DNA from: Oxytricha trifallax | Lineage: Eukaryota > Ciliophora > Spirotrichea > Sporadotrichida > Oxytrichidae | Length of the DNA: 64,000 nt | NCBI GenBank assembly: GCA_000711775.1 | Contig: ARYC01000552.1 | Span: 1-64,000 of the forward strand | Direction: 5' to 3' | Shown here: positions 42,416 to 54,843 of the stretch, one piece after another | Position numbering within the stretch: position 1 is the first letter of the stretch | Layout of the letters: every line of letters begins with the position of its first letter | The notes under the pieces: generated by a model | The model's input: only the letters and a program-made list of their open reading frames with translations | Database searches by the model: none | Told to the model about the DNA's origin: nothing | Translations under genes and position numbers: made by a program

Positions 42416-45400
42416 TCAAATTTGATTTCTAGTTTGTACAACATATATCTTTGGTGTCTTTGTTTGACCTTCATAAACGATAGCACCTTCTATGTCTTAA
42501 GCATGACCTCCATAAGAACTTTCAATGGCTTATCCAACCTAACCAAGCTACTTGCCTAATTATATAAGAGTCTAAGGATCTTGAGAATATTAAATAGTGC
42601 CATAGTCTACTAATCTTTCCTCAGCTTCTTTTTGGCCTTTCTATGCGAAGAGACCCATGGAATAATTTGCAAAGCTTAGTATGTGAGCTTCTTAAGTTGT
42701 CTTATTAAAACATAATCTATAAGGAGTTCCTTGTTAGTTAGCACTAGCGAGAGTCTCTCCAAGACCTACAGCAACTTCAATATAAATCTCATTTTGATTA
42801 TTGTTCATGGGATTTTAGGTATGAATAATGAAAGAGAAATCAGAGTGGATTTGCTGTTGAATTAAAACCGACATTTAAGCTTGAGAGGAGGGAATATTAT
42901 ATTACTTTCTTGATATGATAGCTCTTTCTGTAAACAAAGAAAGCCAAACATCAGTAATTGAATTTATCAGTTATTCTCTATCTCCGAGAGTTATGTTTAA
43001 GTATGAATCAAATAATCCGGCTCCTGCCATCTTTGACAGGTCTTCAAGTGTTGAACTAGATCTAACAGCAACAAGAGTGTCTTGAGGCAAATCTTTCAAA
43101 GCTTCTTAAACATTATCTGCAATTCCATCTAATAAATCTTACTTGCTTGAATAGATCGCATTAAGCAGTTTAAGAATCTTTTCTCTATGCATTTAAACCA
43201 TGTAAAGTGGGGCTTCATCAAGATCATCAATCATTAATTGATATTTATCAAATTAATCCTAATCTTTCATTAAGATATATTGAGATAATGTCATAGGAAC
43301 AGTGGTCTACTAAGGAGTACTGAAGATAGGAGGATTGTTTTATTTTGAGACATTTTATAGTTTTAAGGAGTTAACTGATTTGGAACCTAATAGTGCAACT
43401 TCAGGTTGTTCATTTGATTGTCGATATTCTAAATCGCAATTAAACCCATCTTAATTAAATTTCTAGATTAGCAATGATAAGTCTTTTGATTCTATTTTTA
43501 ATTGTACTTTTGACTAAAAAAATACAATAAATAAAATAAAACTCTTCCTTATTCTTGCTAGATGCATCTTAACTAAGAGTTTACAGTTTCTCAAATTTTA
43601 CAGCTTCATTTTATAGAATCATTTTACAGAATTAACTTCCTTGAATTTCACTATGAATCTGGTTAAATACCTGATCATTTTCACAGCTTACGAATATACA
43701 TCCACTCTGTCTTGCCCTAATGGCTAGATGAGAAAGCTAAGGCAAATCATGTTTCAAGAGCACACCAATAACATTTGATGGAATTTCTTCTGTCCCATCA
43801 GCTGTCTCCAAGAGAACTATTATTTGCTAGTTTTATATCAGGGATTGCACATGCAATAAATCATAGAGACTGTGACAATACTTCAAGTTGCCTTGTACAG
43901 TTTAAGCTTAGCCCTAGCTTATAACTATAAAGGGTGGAAGATTTAAAGTTTTTCTAAGATATTGGGTCACTAACTCAAGTGACTTCGAGAATTGAAAAAT
44001 TATGTGAGATCTAACAAAACTCTCACTAAATACTTCTACAGCATGTCTATCAATACCAAATTGTTTTCCTAATTCCAGGACATTTGTTTAGAATGTATCC
44101 AAAATTCTTGAAGTGAAACCCTTGCCTAATCTTAAAGCTCTCTCAGTAGAAGATTTTAATCTTTTGTAGCTTAATTATTCATTAACTTACTATTGGTTGT
44201 TTATTCCGAATTAAGTAAGTTCACTCTATAATTAGATCCAAACTTAAGGAGATAAAAATGCATTATATTTTTTATTATACACAGCTGAGAGTTCATTTTG
44301 GTATAATCCACTGAGTATCATGTTTTCAATAGCAACTTAAGAAATTCTTAAAACTCTCTTAACTTCATCATTAGATCTTACTTGCTAGATTGGGGACAGT
44401 ATTTCTGATAACTTAACAAATAAAAATTGCTCAAGTTCTATATCTGCCAATTGTAAATATTGATAAAGTGTTTTCTGGTTGTGATCACCTAGGATTTGAG
44501 AGAGTCTAGACTTCAATTATTTCCTTAGACTTGTCAGTATCTATAATATACAATAGTTCATTTAAATGAATATTCAATTTAATTAAAATAATCAATCTTA
44601 TAAATAATAAATTGTTATATAGATTCCCTTCATTAATTTGCCCTGAATTCTTTTTGCCAATAAAATCTTCAATTGCTTGAGAATCTTAATTGCTCAAATT
44701 CTTCACTTAACTAAGTAGTTTATCTAGACCCATAGCATTAAAGAACTCTTTTAACTCTTCATAAAATATTTCGAATTGGTTCTTAAAGTCCCCGCTATAA
44801 TTTCCACTATAAAAAAGGTTTGGTTTAAAACATAAACTTTAAAAATGAAGAGAGAATTTAAATTAAAATCAATTTGTCATTTGAAATAAATTACAGTAGA
44901 AAATTACTTACTTTCTGACTCTTTGAATAAGTTCTTCACATGTTTTCAAATCACCAGGATCAGCACATCTATGTAGCTTATTTTACAATCTATTTTTTAT
45001 GTCACTCTTTAAGTCCGAGGGGATATCGTTTCTATGAGCTATGTCTCTTATACGAGTAAGAGGCACAGTTTACGTGAATTAATCAGCAAAGGAAGGCTAT
45101 AAAAAATGGTATGAGATATATACTTAGAGACACTAATGATATAGATGAAGAATTTAAAAATATAGGGGATATTAATGTTCAAATCACTTACTAAGTTCTT
45201 TTTTAAGCTTCTAATGATGAAACTATTCTCTTCAGTAGTAAGTTCATTGTCTAGAGTTCTATACAAATCATAAGCGATGTTAGCATGATTATTTTCCTTT
45301 TAAAAATTAGGATTTATAACTTAAATATGATTATTAGGTCTGAAATGAGTTCCATTCTCAGCACATTTGATTTGATGAGAATTAACGAAATAAAGATATG

Positions 45401-46343
45401 CAGCCAGTATAGCTAATCCCTCAGTGGGGAAATTCTTAAATTCTTTGTATTTCTCTACTAGTTAGGCAACAATCTCTAATTTCTATTTCCATGTACCTTT
45501 TTCAGCATTTAGTGACTATAGTTATGAAATAATGTCTTATGCCAGGGTATCTGATTGTTTTTGATTTGCTGGTCTGGGATTTTGAGAAATTTGAGGGGTT
45601 TAAGTCTGAATAATTTCTTAAGAGCTGTTGCTTTTCGATTCTTCAAAAGGGTGCTCTGAGATTGTATCAAGATTATCTCCTCCTAAATTTTAATAAAATT
45701 ATCCACATGTCGCTTTAGTATTGACAGTTTAGTTTGTGGGGATGATTAAACCTTAACTAGTTTGTGATGCAATTTCTCTAAAAATAGAGGTTAAGATTCA
45801 TAAATTCAAAAAGTTCCACTCAGAATAAGAGTGATTCCTTTACAAAAAAAGTCACTTACATTTAGGGACTAGCACCGTCCATATTAAAAGCCTAATCACT
45901 GATAATAATTTCTTAACCTAAGTGATATTACTGTAAGTTTACCACTCTATTTTTGCCATCTTCCCACCTTACAGTCTCCTATACACAAAATTATAAAATT
46001 AACAAGCCTCACTCACATTCTACTTAATGATGTATTTGTATTCGATTTAACCAAGAGCCTCCACATCATTTAATTGTATACTTTGCACGGAATCCCATTA
46101 CGGGTACCTGCTTTTATCTGTGTTCATCGGTAAAGCTGATCTGGCCTATAAAAAGAGAAAGTTATCAAATCTGAACTTCTTAAACATTTTAATTTTACAA
46201 TCACATTTATTTATTGATAGTTACTGTTCATAAACATAGATAACACTTACATTCCAATTTGAGAGGGAGGGTATATTACCCACTATGAATAAGTTCTCAC
46301 CCATTCTGGTTTCTGCTTTCTTCAATCTAAATCTGACTTGCAT
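42416..46343 (-). CDS. CBM20-bearing alpha-glucan (phosphoglucan) water dikinase
   Basis: Phosphorylates starch- or glycogen-type glucans in known relatives, using a phospho-His intermediate. The N-terminal CBM20 domain starts MQVRFRLKKAETRMGENLF at 46343 and continues across introns with YPQWDSV, EYKYIIKQN and VRWEDGKNRVVNL. The catalytic His lies in LSHLAIRARQSGC (about 43735-43700). The nucleotide-binding region at the C-terminal end has RSSTSLEDLSKMAGAGLFD (about 43075-43010) and ends DIEGAIVYEGQTKTPKIYVV before TGA 42416. CBM20 followed by a dikinase is the layout of plant PWD/GWD3. Introns with GTAAGT or GTGAGT and TATAG ends are visible near 46150-46254 and 45970-46020. It ends about 110 bp from the convergent coiled-coil gene. 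Confidence 0.87.
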
Positions 46344-46556
46344 TATTACTGTGATTTAATTCGTAAAAATTATTAATTATGATGTAACCTTGAGAATTTT
46401 TATTTAAATACTGTTTTGAAATTATAATGAGCTATTCTATACAATACAATAATACTTCAAAATATAGTAATCTTCTTGAAGAAATTTTTTAAAATATTAA
46501 AATCGAACATATTTTATAAAATTAAATTCAAATTAAAACAAACAGATTAGAAAAAA

Positions 46557-49500
46557 ATGTAACAATCTCAATACTCTCAATTGCATTGTAATAACATTGT
46601 AATATTTATAGATGTTGAACAATTAGCAGTAAAACTTAGATGACTAAGAAGACGATGAATACTACGCACCAAGTGATCAAGGTAATAATCACAATATTAA
46701 TAATCATTAGTATCACTTTATTATGAATATTAAGTAAATAATTATTAAAAAACTTATATATATAGATATATTGTACTATGCTTAAGAACTCGGCATGAAT
46801 ATCAACGAAGACCAAGATTTATTCTGGATTTGTGAGGAAGGTGTAAGTTAAATCACTATATAAAGAATCATATATATTTTCACAATTTATTAAGAAACAA
46901 CCAATTTCTTGTCTCTATTTAAGCATCATAATTAATTTTAATTTATAGTTGACAGCTGCAGTACCTCATCCATGGCGAATGATCTAAGATAAAAACGGCA
47001 ATGTTGAGTATTTCAATGCTGAAAACGGAGTGATCTAGACAGAGCACCCTCTGGATGAATACTACAGAAAGCTCTATCAGCAGGAAAAATAGAAGAAACT
47101 AGAGAATATGAGGTTCACTTAGTAGTAGCAATAGCAGCAGCAGATTCTTGGGAATTAGCAGTAATTTATGGGAGGATAGCAACAGCTAGGTAATTCGTTC
47201 TTGGCTAATAATGCAAACCCTGTGTTATCAACCAATGCTAATTATTAATATATAAATTTATATCATTTCTTTCGGTTTGTGCATATGTTTCAATTTTGAA
47301 TCGTACTAAATTTGAAGATGCTAATCCGATCTAAACATCATAGCAAGAAGCACATTTCTAAAGAATTATGCAGGAATAAAAACTGTAGATGGAGCAGGAA
47401 TACCAACTCTCCATATAAGAAATTGATAAAAACTTTGAGCTGAGAAAGAAGGAAATTTTGCAGGAGAAGGAAAGGGAGATTGAAGCTGAGAAATAGAAAT
47501 GGGATTTATTTCGGCAGGAAGAGGAGCGAAAGCTTAAACTTGAGAGTGATATGCATGTAGATTAGTAGATAGCTGTATATAAAAATTGTATGCTATTCTA
47601 TTACAATTTCGCAATATAAATTCCATATAAAACGATTATATTAGGAGTTACTAAAACCCCATTAGTCAATTAAGAATGAAGATTAGGAGATAAGAACAAT
47701 TAAATTAAAATATAATTATTATTGGCGTAAATTAATAATGTTTGGCCTAATTATTAAAACCATTGGCTCGATTAATTGTCTCTATAAAATAAACCAATCA
47801 GGGTGCGTAAATTTGATTTTAGCATAATTATATTTAATTTCAGCCAATTATAATTTAATTTTAATTTAATTGTTCTTATCTCCTAATCTACATTCTTAAT
47901 TGACTAATGGGGTTTTATAAGTGTGTAGAAATTTGTGGGAAGGAAACTTATTTTAAAAATTATGTTTTTAGATATCTCTTTTCAAAGAAAAGTTGAAGTA
48001 AGAAGAAGAAAAAGAGCGACTTCAAATCTAAAAAGAGAACGACGCCCTCCTCCGCCAAAGAGAGAAAGAATACGATGAAAAGCTCGAAAGAGAAAAGTAG
48101 CAATTAGTAGATTCATACGCTAAGATTAGATAAACAATCGAAGAGACTGAGAAGGAGAGATATGAATTTGAGTTGGAGAAGTTCAAGAAGGACCAGAACA
48201 GGAGCTTGGATTCCAAGAAAACTGACATTGACAAGCTCAAAAACGAGAAGAGAAAGATATAGGGGGAGTTCTAAGAGATGGTTGAAGCCACCAGGAGGGA
48301 ACTTGAGAAGAAGTTTGAGATTCAGAAGAGAGAGCTACTTGAAAAGCATAGACTTTAATTCAATCGTGAATTATTTATTATATAAGTTTATATATTAATT
48401 CATAAGTGGGTATTTAAGCATATAAGAACACTTATTAAAATAAAAACATAATTTTAAGACAAGAAGTAGAGTAGATTGAGAAAGAAGAAGAGTAAAAATA
48501 TGAGCGCAAAGTTTCACAACTTCAGCAAGAATTATCCTCAAACACTGGAAACAACGGCAACATAGACCAAGAAATATTGGCTTTCAAAGAGGAACTAGAA
48601 CACGAAAATTAACTGGCAATGATGGAATTTAAGAAATAGTTAGATGAATAACTTAGTTTAGAAGAGGAGAAACTAGAGAAAAAGCGCACTAGAGAACTCA
48701 AAGACTTTGAGTTGTTTATTACATATTATTGTATGTTCTATGACTGTTTTTAAAGAGAGTTACAGATGATAGATCAGTAGGAGATTGACTTAAAGCGCAG
48801 CACTTAAAAACTGTAATTGGCCAAGGAAAATGAAATGAGAGAGTTGGAGTTAATTAAGCTTAGATTTGATTAGAATTACTAAGATTAGCTAGAGGCATTT
48901 AGAAGACAACATCATGTTAAACTTGAAAAGGAAAGAAGAATGTTCTATTATTATTTCTAAATGCTAGAGGAGGAAAAGTACAAGAGAATATAGGACTTAG
49001 AATCATCAATAGACAAGCTGAACATAACCTCCTCAGATAAGGAGAAACTTCGTTAAGAAATCGAATCTCTGAACAAAGAACAAAGAGACCTCCAGAAGAA
49101 AATCTCATAATACGAAGAGGAACTCGACTCCTAGAAAACCAAGAAGAGATAACTAGAGAGAGACATGCAAGAATTGCAGATTCAGATTAACTCAAAGAAA
49201 GCAATAGGGGATGACAACCAGAGAGTTTAGTATTTGAGAGATTAAATCTCCTAGAAGGAAATTGAGATCAGAGCTAAGAAAAGAGAGTACAAGGAAGTCC
49301 TAGACATGAAATTGGATGTTAATAGTCTCTCACCCAGCCCAGTCAAGAATCAAATATCACAAGGCAACAATAGTTAACTTGAGAAACTTCAATAAGACAT
49401 GAAGTAAATCAAGGATCTGCTCTCACAAGATTTTTAAGGGGGCCACTCTAAGAAGACCAAGTTTCACGAGATGCTTGACGATTTGTATCAACCTGAGGAT

Positions 49501-49866
49501 AAAGAAAACAGAAGTGACGATGGAAATAGCAGTGACAAGGCTTTTAAAGCAAATCTTTGAATAATTTAATTTATGTTTTTACATGTAAATCTACAGTCAG
49601 CTGATGAAACTTACTTGAAAGACTATCTATAGAAGGAAAAATCTGCCCTGAAACAATTGAAGTAAAAGATTGATAATGACAAGATTGACTTCAAAAAAGA
49701 TAAGAAATCTGTGGATGACTTGAAATACAGTGATCCAAATGGCTATAAGAAGAGAACAGCTGTACTGGAGAGAGTAAAGGAAAGCATGGAGAAAACCATT
49801 GATAAATTCAATGAAAGATTCAGTAGGTTCTAAGAGGCTGAGAAAAAGCTCAAAACCATTTCATGA
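46557..49866 (+). CDS. CEP164-like WW-domain/coiled-coil basal body protein
   Basis: Starts MQQSQYSQ at 46557. The N-terminal part carries EYYAPSDQ and AQELGMNINEDQDLFWICEE, then a WW domain: PHPWRMIQDKNGNVEYFN, then THP-like EHPLDEYYRKL. This spacing and the tail HPLDEYYRKL are typical of CEP164, a transition-fibre/distal-appendage protein. The rest (from 47330) is Q-rich and long coiled coil (EYDEKLEREKQQLVDSYAKI; DETYLKDYLQKEKSALKQ), ending at TGA 49864. There are several short inserts; the one at 47566-47968 contains a MITE. A role in cilium docking is inferred from the family. Confidence 0.82.
47566..47968. other. IES, pointer TAGATA, holding a MITE
   Basis: 403-bp insert between TAGATA at 47566 and 47969. 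Joining reads HVDQQISLFKEKLKQEEE in frame. Contains the MITE at 47654-47915. Confidence 0.85.
47654..47915. mobile_element. MITE copy C with telomere-like ends
   Basis: 262 bp with near-perfect inverted repeats of about 70 bp (AAACCCCATTAGTCAATTAA at the left end and its complement at the right) and flanking TA at 47652 and 47916. It is the best preserved copy and has the same length as the one at 31300. Non-coding. Confidence 0.9.
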
Positions 49867-50087
49867 AGATAAATTTATAGTGACTTATCTTAAAATCTTA
49901 ATTGGTTAATGATGAAATTAAATATTATTGCACAAAATAAATTAATCATCAAAAATTCTATCAAATTTATATCTTCATTAATAATATTTCAAATCTCAAA
50001 GTGTAATGATTTCCAGTTTATGTCTCGAAATGTTATCATCATATGATTCTACTCAGGAATACTTTTAATCAATGTACATAATTATTA

Positions 50088-51860
50088 TCATTCCAAGTAA
50101 TCACTGACAATAATAGGTGTTTGCATTAACTTATTGCTATTCTACTTGACATTGCCCTCTGACATTAACAACTATTAAGAATTTATGCTTAACTTCCTCT
50201 TTTTTTCGTTGTCATTTTTGTAATTTCTGTTTGAGCTGTAGACATCAGGAGTTGTTATATCTCCCCCATCATCCCCTGTATATGTAGATATTCCACTCAT
50301 CCTCTTGTTATATATAATAAAATAAAACATTTTATTACCATTTCTCCAAAGACATACTAAAAAACGAAATGTTTGCAATAAAAATAAATTTTTAAATTAT
50401 AACTTTATATTGTTATTATTGACAGAATTTTACCCAAATTTATTAAGCTTTAAATCCTATAGAACACTATTTGTGCCCTTATTTTTATCAATTTACTGGC
50501 TGTTTGCAAGAATGTTAGTGCTCACAGCTATTTTCTGCTCATTTTTTAATTAAATTATTACTTTATCAAGTTTAGAGTGATTTTCTTTCTGAGACATGGA
50601 TTTTTAAGAGATTTTTGCTGATTAAGAACGCATTTGATGTTTTTAGTTACTAGTTCTGCTTCTGTCTTTCTTTTTGGATTTTATAATTAAAATATAATAA
50701 CTGCTTCAAATAAATCTTAGGGAATAGTGTATGAATTTTACTAAACTTTTATGATTTTTTTAAATAAAAATTTGACTCTTTAATCATAAACATTTTCATC
50801 GTTTTCATTGTCTGAAGAGGGGTTAAGGCCCTGCAAATCACATATCTCTATTTACTTGTACCTGGGGATGTCCAGCACCTTATTTACCTTCTTTAACTAC
50901 ATATTGATAGCTATTTTCAAATAAATACAATAAATTCATTAATATTTAATATTAAATTTCATAGCATTGAGTATTTCATCAGTGCCCTTCTCACATTCAT
51001 TCTTAAATCCTTCTCGTTTCTCCTGACAAGCCTTCTTTAATTCTTCGTAGTTCAAAACCCCCTATTCTATCTTTTTGACTTGTTTTTCCACTGATTTCTA
51101 TTGAGTAACTACTTCTGAGATGTTTGCTTGGTCTAGGGCTTTTTACAGGGTCTTAGCGATTGTCTTGGTTTTGGAGCAGTCTAAATGAATTAAATATAAC
51201 TTTATATATATAAATAATATATATGATACATCTACCATATAAAAATTAGAAAAAGGGAAGTTCTGATTATTTTTGTTATTTTATTATTAAGAAAATTGGA
51301 TAATATCTAAAAAGGTTTAAATGAATTTGGTGGGAATCGTTTTCAATTTACTCTAAATTAGCTAATATCAAATCTGTATATCTTCGTTTCACCTCCTCCT
51401 AAAACACTCTTAATTTATTTATAGTTGATTCTATTTTGTGATCTATAGCATCTGATAACTCATTTTGCTTTTCTTCAACAATCTTTTAAGTGTGTTTTTT
51501 AAATAAAAATTTATAACCAACACTCATCCAGTGTTAAATTATAATTTGCTATTAAACTTTATTTTATAGTTATCATATAAATATTTTTATTTTTATTGTT
51601 CTTTATTTAGACTTTTCTAATTAGGTTTAAATTTCTTCTTTAAATTATCGCAGAGATCCATGTTTTCTTTATTAAGCCTATTTGATTTTTATAGATGATC
51701 TTTGATTTAGAGGGCTTAATGACCGTAATGTCCTGAGTGAGGAGTCAAGAGGCAGTGCGAACATACTTCTCGATGGCATGGTAAACAGAAAAATTCATTT
51801 ATGTATTAGTGAGTGTAAAGCAAGATTTTAGAAAATAAAAAGACACTGATATTCTTTTAA
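50088..51860 (-). CDS. B-box zinc-finger/coiled-coil (TRIM-like) protein
   Basis: The N-terminal region near 51800-51700 reads FFCLPCHREVCSHCLLTPHS with following GHYGH, the Cys/His spacing of a B-box zinc finger. A coiled coil follows (EEKQNELSDAIDHKIESTIN; VEKQVKKIEQGVLNYEELKK), then VNKVLDIPRYKQIEI, LQGLNPSSDNENDENVYD, a basic region and a C-terminal tail (MSGISTYTGDDGGDITTPDV to IIVSDYLE, TGA 50088). Segments are separated by AT-rich inserts near 51190-51330, 50700-50790 and 50380-50440. No RING was seen upstream; the start codon is not resolved. Confidence 0.7.
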
Positions 51861-51978
51861 TTCAATAAAATGGATATTCAAATGAGTGAGTTGTGAATCT
51901 GAATGATTAACTGCAAAGTGAAGTTAAATAATTTAATTATATTTTATTATTTAAATTCTACTTATAAATTGCTTCCTA

Positions 51979-53427
51979 ATGAATAGATTAGATTCAAGTT
52001 ATTCATCAATAAATGACATTCCCATTCCAGAGAAAATCAATGAACTTTTGAAGGGGGACAGATTGGTAAATGACGCAGTGCACAACATGATATCTTTCAA
52101 AGAAGAATTTTGGAAAATAATTGATACTCCAGAGTTTCAAAGACTCAGAGATATAAAACAACTTGGCCCAGTTTATTCTGTGTTTTCTGGTGCTGTGCAC
52201 ACAAGATTTGAGCATTCCCTCGGCGTGGGTTACATGGTGTAGACTATGATGGATCATTTCAAGCAAACTCAATATAGAGAACTGGATATTGAGACTCGAG
52301 ACTATAAAAACATAGTAGTCGCAGGATTGTGTAACGATCTTGGCTAAGGAATTTACTCGCATTTATTTGATAGGATGCTTATACCTACTTTAGAACCGAA
52401 TCTAAATTGGGATTACAAGGATGCTTCTGTTATGATGCTAAAGCGCTTAATTGATAATAATAACATAGAAATAGATTCAAGTGATTTGAAAATGGTAATA
52501 GAATTCATAAGAGGAGATAGCGACAAAGTAAGCTCAATTATTAGTGACTAGAAAGTATGGCTATTTGATCTTGTAAGTAACAAGAAAAACGCGATTGATG
52601 CTGATAAATTTGATTATATACAAAGAGATATTTATAACCTAGGCCTTTCCAGGAAAACTTTCGATCCTAACAGACTGATTTACTCCTGTAAAGTATCGAA
52701 CAATCAGATTTGCTATCACATTAAAAACAGTGCCCAATTGAAGGAGCTGTTTTAGCAAAGATACAACATGTTTAAGCAGGTCTACTGCCATAAAGTTTGT
52801 CAAGCAGTAAGTCTTATGTTTGTTGACGCACTTGTGGAAGTAAACCCATACTTTAAATTTATTGATAATCTAAATAACTCTAAAGAGTATTACAACTATA
52901 CAGATCCTCTCATTAAATATGTCTAAGACTAACGCAAGAAAGTTGAGTTCAAAAGTGCATAAGTAATCTTGGATAGAATCACAAAGAGAGATTTGTATAA
53001 ATTTGTTGGTGAAAAACTTTTAGATACTCCTCACTATATGAAAATCCGACATAAAATAGATTTGCAAGCTTTAATAAATTGCCAAAAAATCTCAAATTTA
53101 AGAGTAGAAGATGTCAGCTTACATTAATTTAGCATAAATTATGGGAGAGGAATTTAGAATCCTGTTGACATGATATAATTTTATGAAAAGACTGCTCCAA
53201 TAAATGACGAAGAAATTCTTAACTTTGACCTATAAACTCAACCGATAATATAAAAAGTTCCTGAAAACAGCTATTAAGTGAATAGAATTACATTGATGCC
53301 TAACGAATTTTCAGAAAGCTATATTAGATTATTTGTTAAAGATTCCGAAAATCAAGAGGCAGCCGAATAGGCTTTTGAAACATACTTTAAGAAGCTTCTT
53401 TCTATTGAACCCTAAGGAAAATCATGA
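51979..53427 (+). CDS. SAMHD1-like HD-domain protein with altered HD motif
   Basis: A single frame of 483 codons, no IES. The N-terminal signature VNDAVHNMISFKEEFWKIID, FQRLRDIKQLG and RFEHSLGVGY is that of SAMHD1/dGTPase-type dNTP triphosphohydrolases. Metal-binding His79 (FEH) and the later Asp209 (DADKFDY) are present. The HD pair itself reads Asn119-Asp120 (GLCNDLGQGIYSHLFD), and the downstream catalytic-region His (DLGHG in SAMHD1) is Gln123. The family cleaves dNTPs to nucleoside and triphosphate. These changes predict weak or no catalysis, or a different metal site. C-terminal lobe present (RITKRDLYKFVGEKL). The stop lies in TCATGA, shared with the convergent gene. Confidence 0.88.
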
Positions 53428-54180
53428 ATTTAATTAATTAAAAATAACTCTTAATTGTTATTTAATTCTACTTTAACACTTGCTTTTTTATTGTAAGCTT
53501 GATAATTTATTTAAAAAAGCACTTGGCTAGATATTCTAAGTATTTTAATATTGCATATTTTTCATGTTTAGCATAGAATTGGTTTGATTTTAATTTTTAA
53601 TAGCACTTTGCTGTATTCTGGATATAGTCTAAGTTAAAATGGGATTATTATTGCTGCTTTGGTTCTTGCATGCTTATTTAATTGAACCTAGTAAACTAGT
53701 AGCTGAATTGTAATTATTCAAGTTCAATTGGTTACTGCTGCTAATGGCTTGAGTGAGATATGCACTGGGTGTCACAATTCCTGTGCCACTAAAAATACTG
53801 CCACAGTTGTTTCGACCTGCCTAATTACCTAAACTATTTTCTCTTTATGGAAGTACTGCGTTTAATTAAGCATTGATATTTTGCTTCAAAACTTAATCTA
53901 AGCTCTTTCTTTCATTTTACAAACCTAGATTTGAAGTTCCTACACTCCCATTTCGATTAAATCTCATAGAAGTCATTGAATTGACCTTAGAAATGGTATT
54001 CATAAATAAATTGGCTTTGGAACCAGAATTCTAGGTGTTATTGTATAAATCTTGCACTCCTAAAGATTAAGGTCTGTTTTAAAATGTACTGGGGTTTGGA
54101 TCATTAGAGGCCCCTCTAGATTGGGATCTATAGGGGGAGAAATGAGAGGAAGTTCCTGATAAAAACTAAGATTGACGCAT
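53422..54180 (-). CDS. Ser/Asn/Gln-rich small protein of unknown function
   Basis: Open frame of 253 codons from MRQSQFLSGTSSHFSPYR (ATG 54178-54180) to TGA 53422-53424. Low-complexity S/N/Q composition and no recognised domain. It converges on the SAMHD1-like gene, and the two terminal TCA-TGA codon pairs occupy the same palindrome. The true protein could end earlier only by sequence choice, as there is no earlier TGA. Confidence 0.65.
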
Positions 54181-54343
54181 TTCTAACGAATATAATATTT
54201 TAATTTGCTTTTAATTTTAATTGCATAAATCATTAACTTTATCATGATCATTCTTCATGATTTAGAAATGTTGAAGTTTCATTCATTCGTGTATGTGTTC
54301 TCTGATTATGAAAAAGAAATCTAAAAATATAATATAAAAAAAT

Positions 54344-54801
54344 ATGACAGAATTATTTATAGATAGAACCAATATAGTCCAGTAGAAATATAGAGAACAG
54401 TAAGATATTAATGTTTTTAATCAACATCTCTCCTTGTATTTTGCTTTTAACTTATTAATTATAGATTCCTGGATAGACATAAGAAAAGGCTTGATGAGAT
54501 TGCCAAAAGGAAAACAAAAAACCTAAAAAATAATGAAACCGAGATTGGAGTGAGATTGAATGAAAATAAAAATAAAATCCATGAGATCATGCTAAATTGT
54601 AAATTTTTCCACTTCTTAGATAAGTGAAATAATATTCGATTGATATATAGAGAAGAAGACATAAATAGACAGAGACAATCAGTTGCTGTTGAGGAAACTT
54701 GTAGAGATTTAAGCTGGAAAGAGGGTAAGATAATATAAAAAGTAGATTAGAATTTAATTAGTCACAACTCCCTAAGAGTCAATCGCAGTTATCTCTTGTG
54801 A
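54344..54801 (+). CDS. Small charged protein of unknown function, interrupted
   Basis: Starts MTELFIDRTNIVQQKYREQQ. An insert at about 54412-54468 is followed by FLDRHKKRLDEIAKRKTKNL and GVRLNENKNKIHEIM. The same frame then has a TGA at 54625 and continues open as LIYREEDINRQRQSVAVEET to TGA 54799. A small unremoved insert around 54600-54635 would explain the TGA. No family is recognised. Confidence 0.55.
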
Positions 54802-54843
54802 ATGATTTTAGAGCTAAAAGCTTGCATCTATAAATTTGGACAT

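Noticed and set aside
48028-48398. Two overlapping frames (Ser-rich minus, Arg-rich plus)
   Set aside because: Shadows of the coiled-coil frame of the CEP164-like gene, which reads EKFKKDQ-type heptads in another phase.
52006-52362. 118-codon minus-strand frame
   Set aside because: Antisense to the SAMHD1-like catalytic domain, which is clearly coding on the plus strand.
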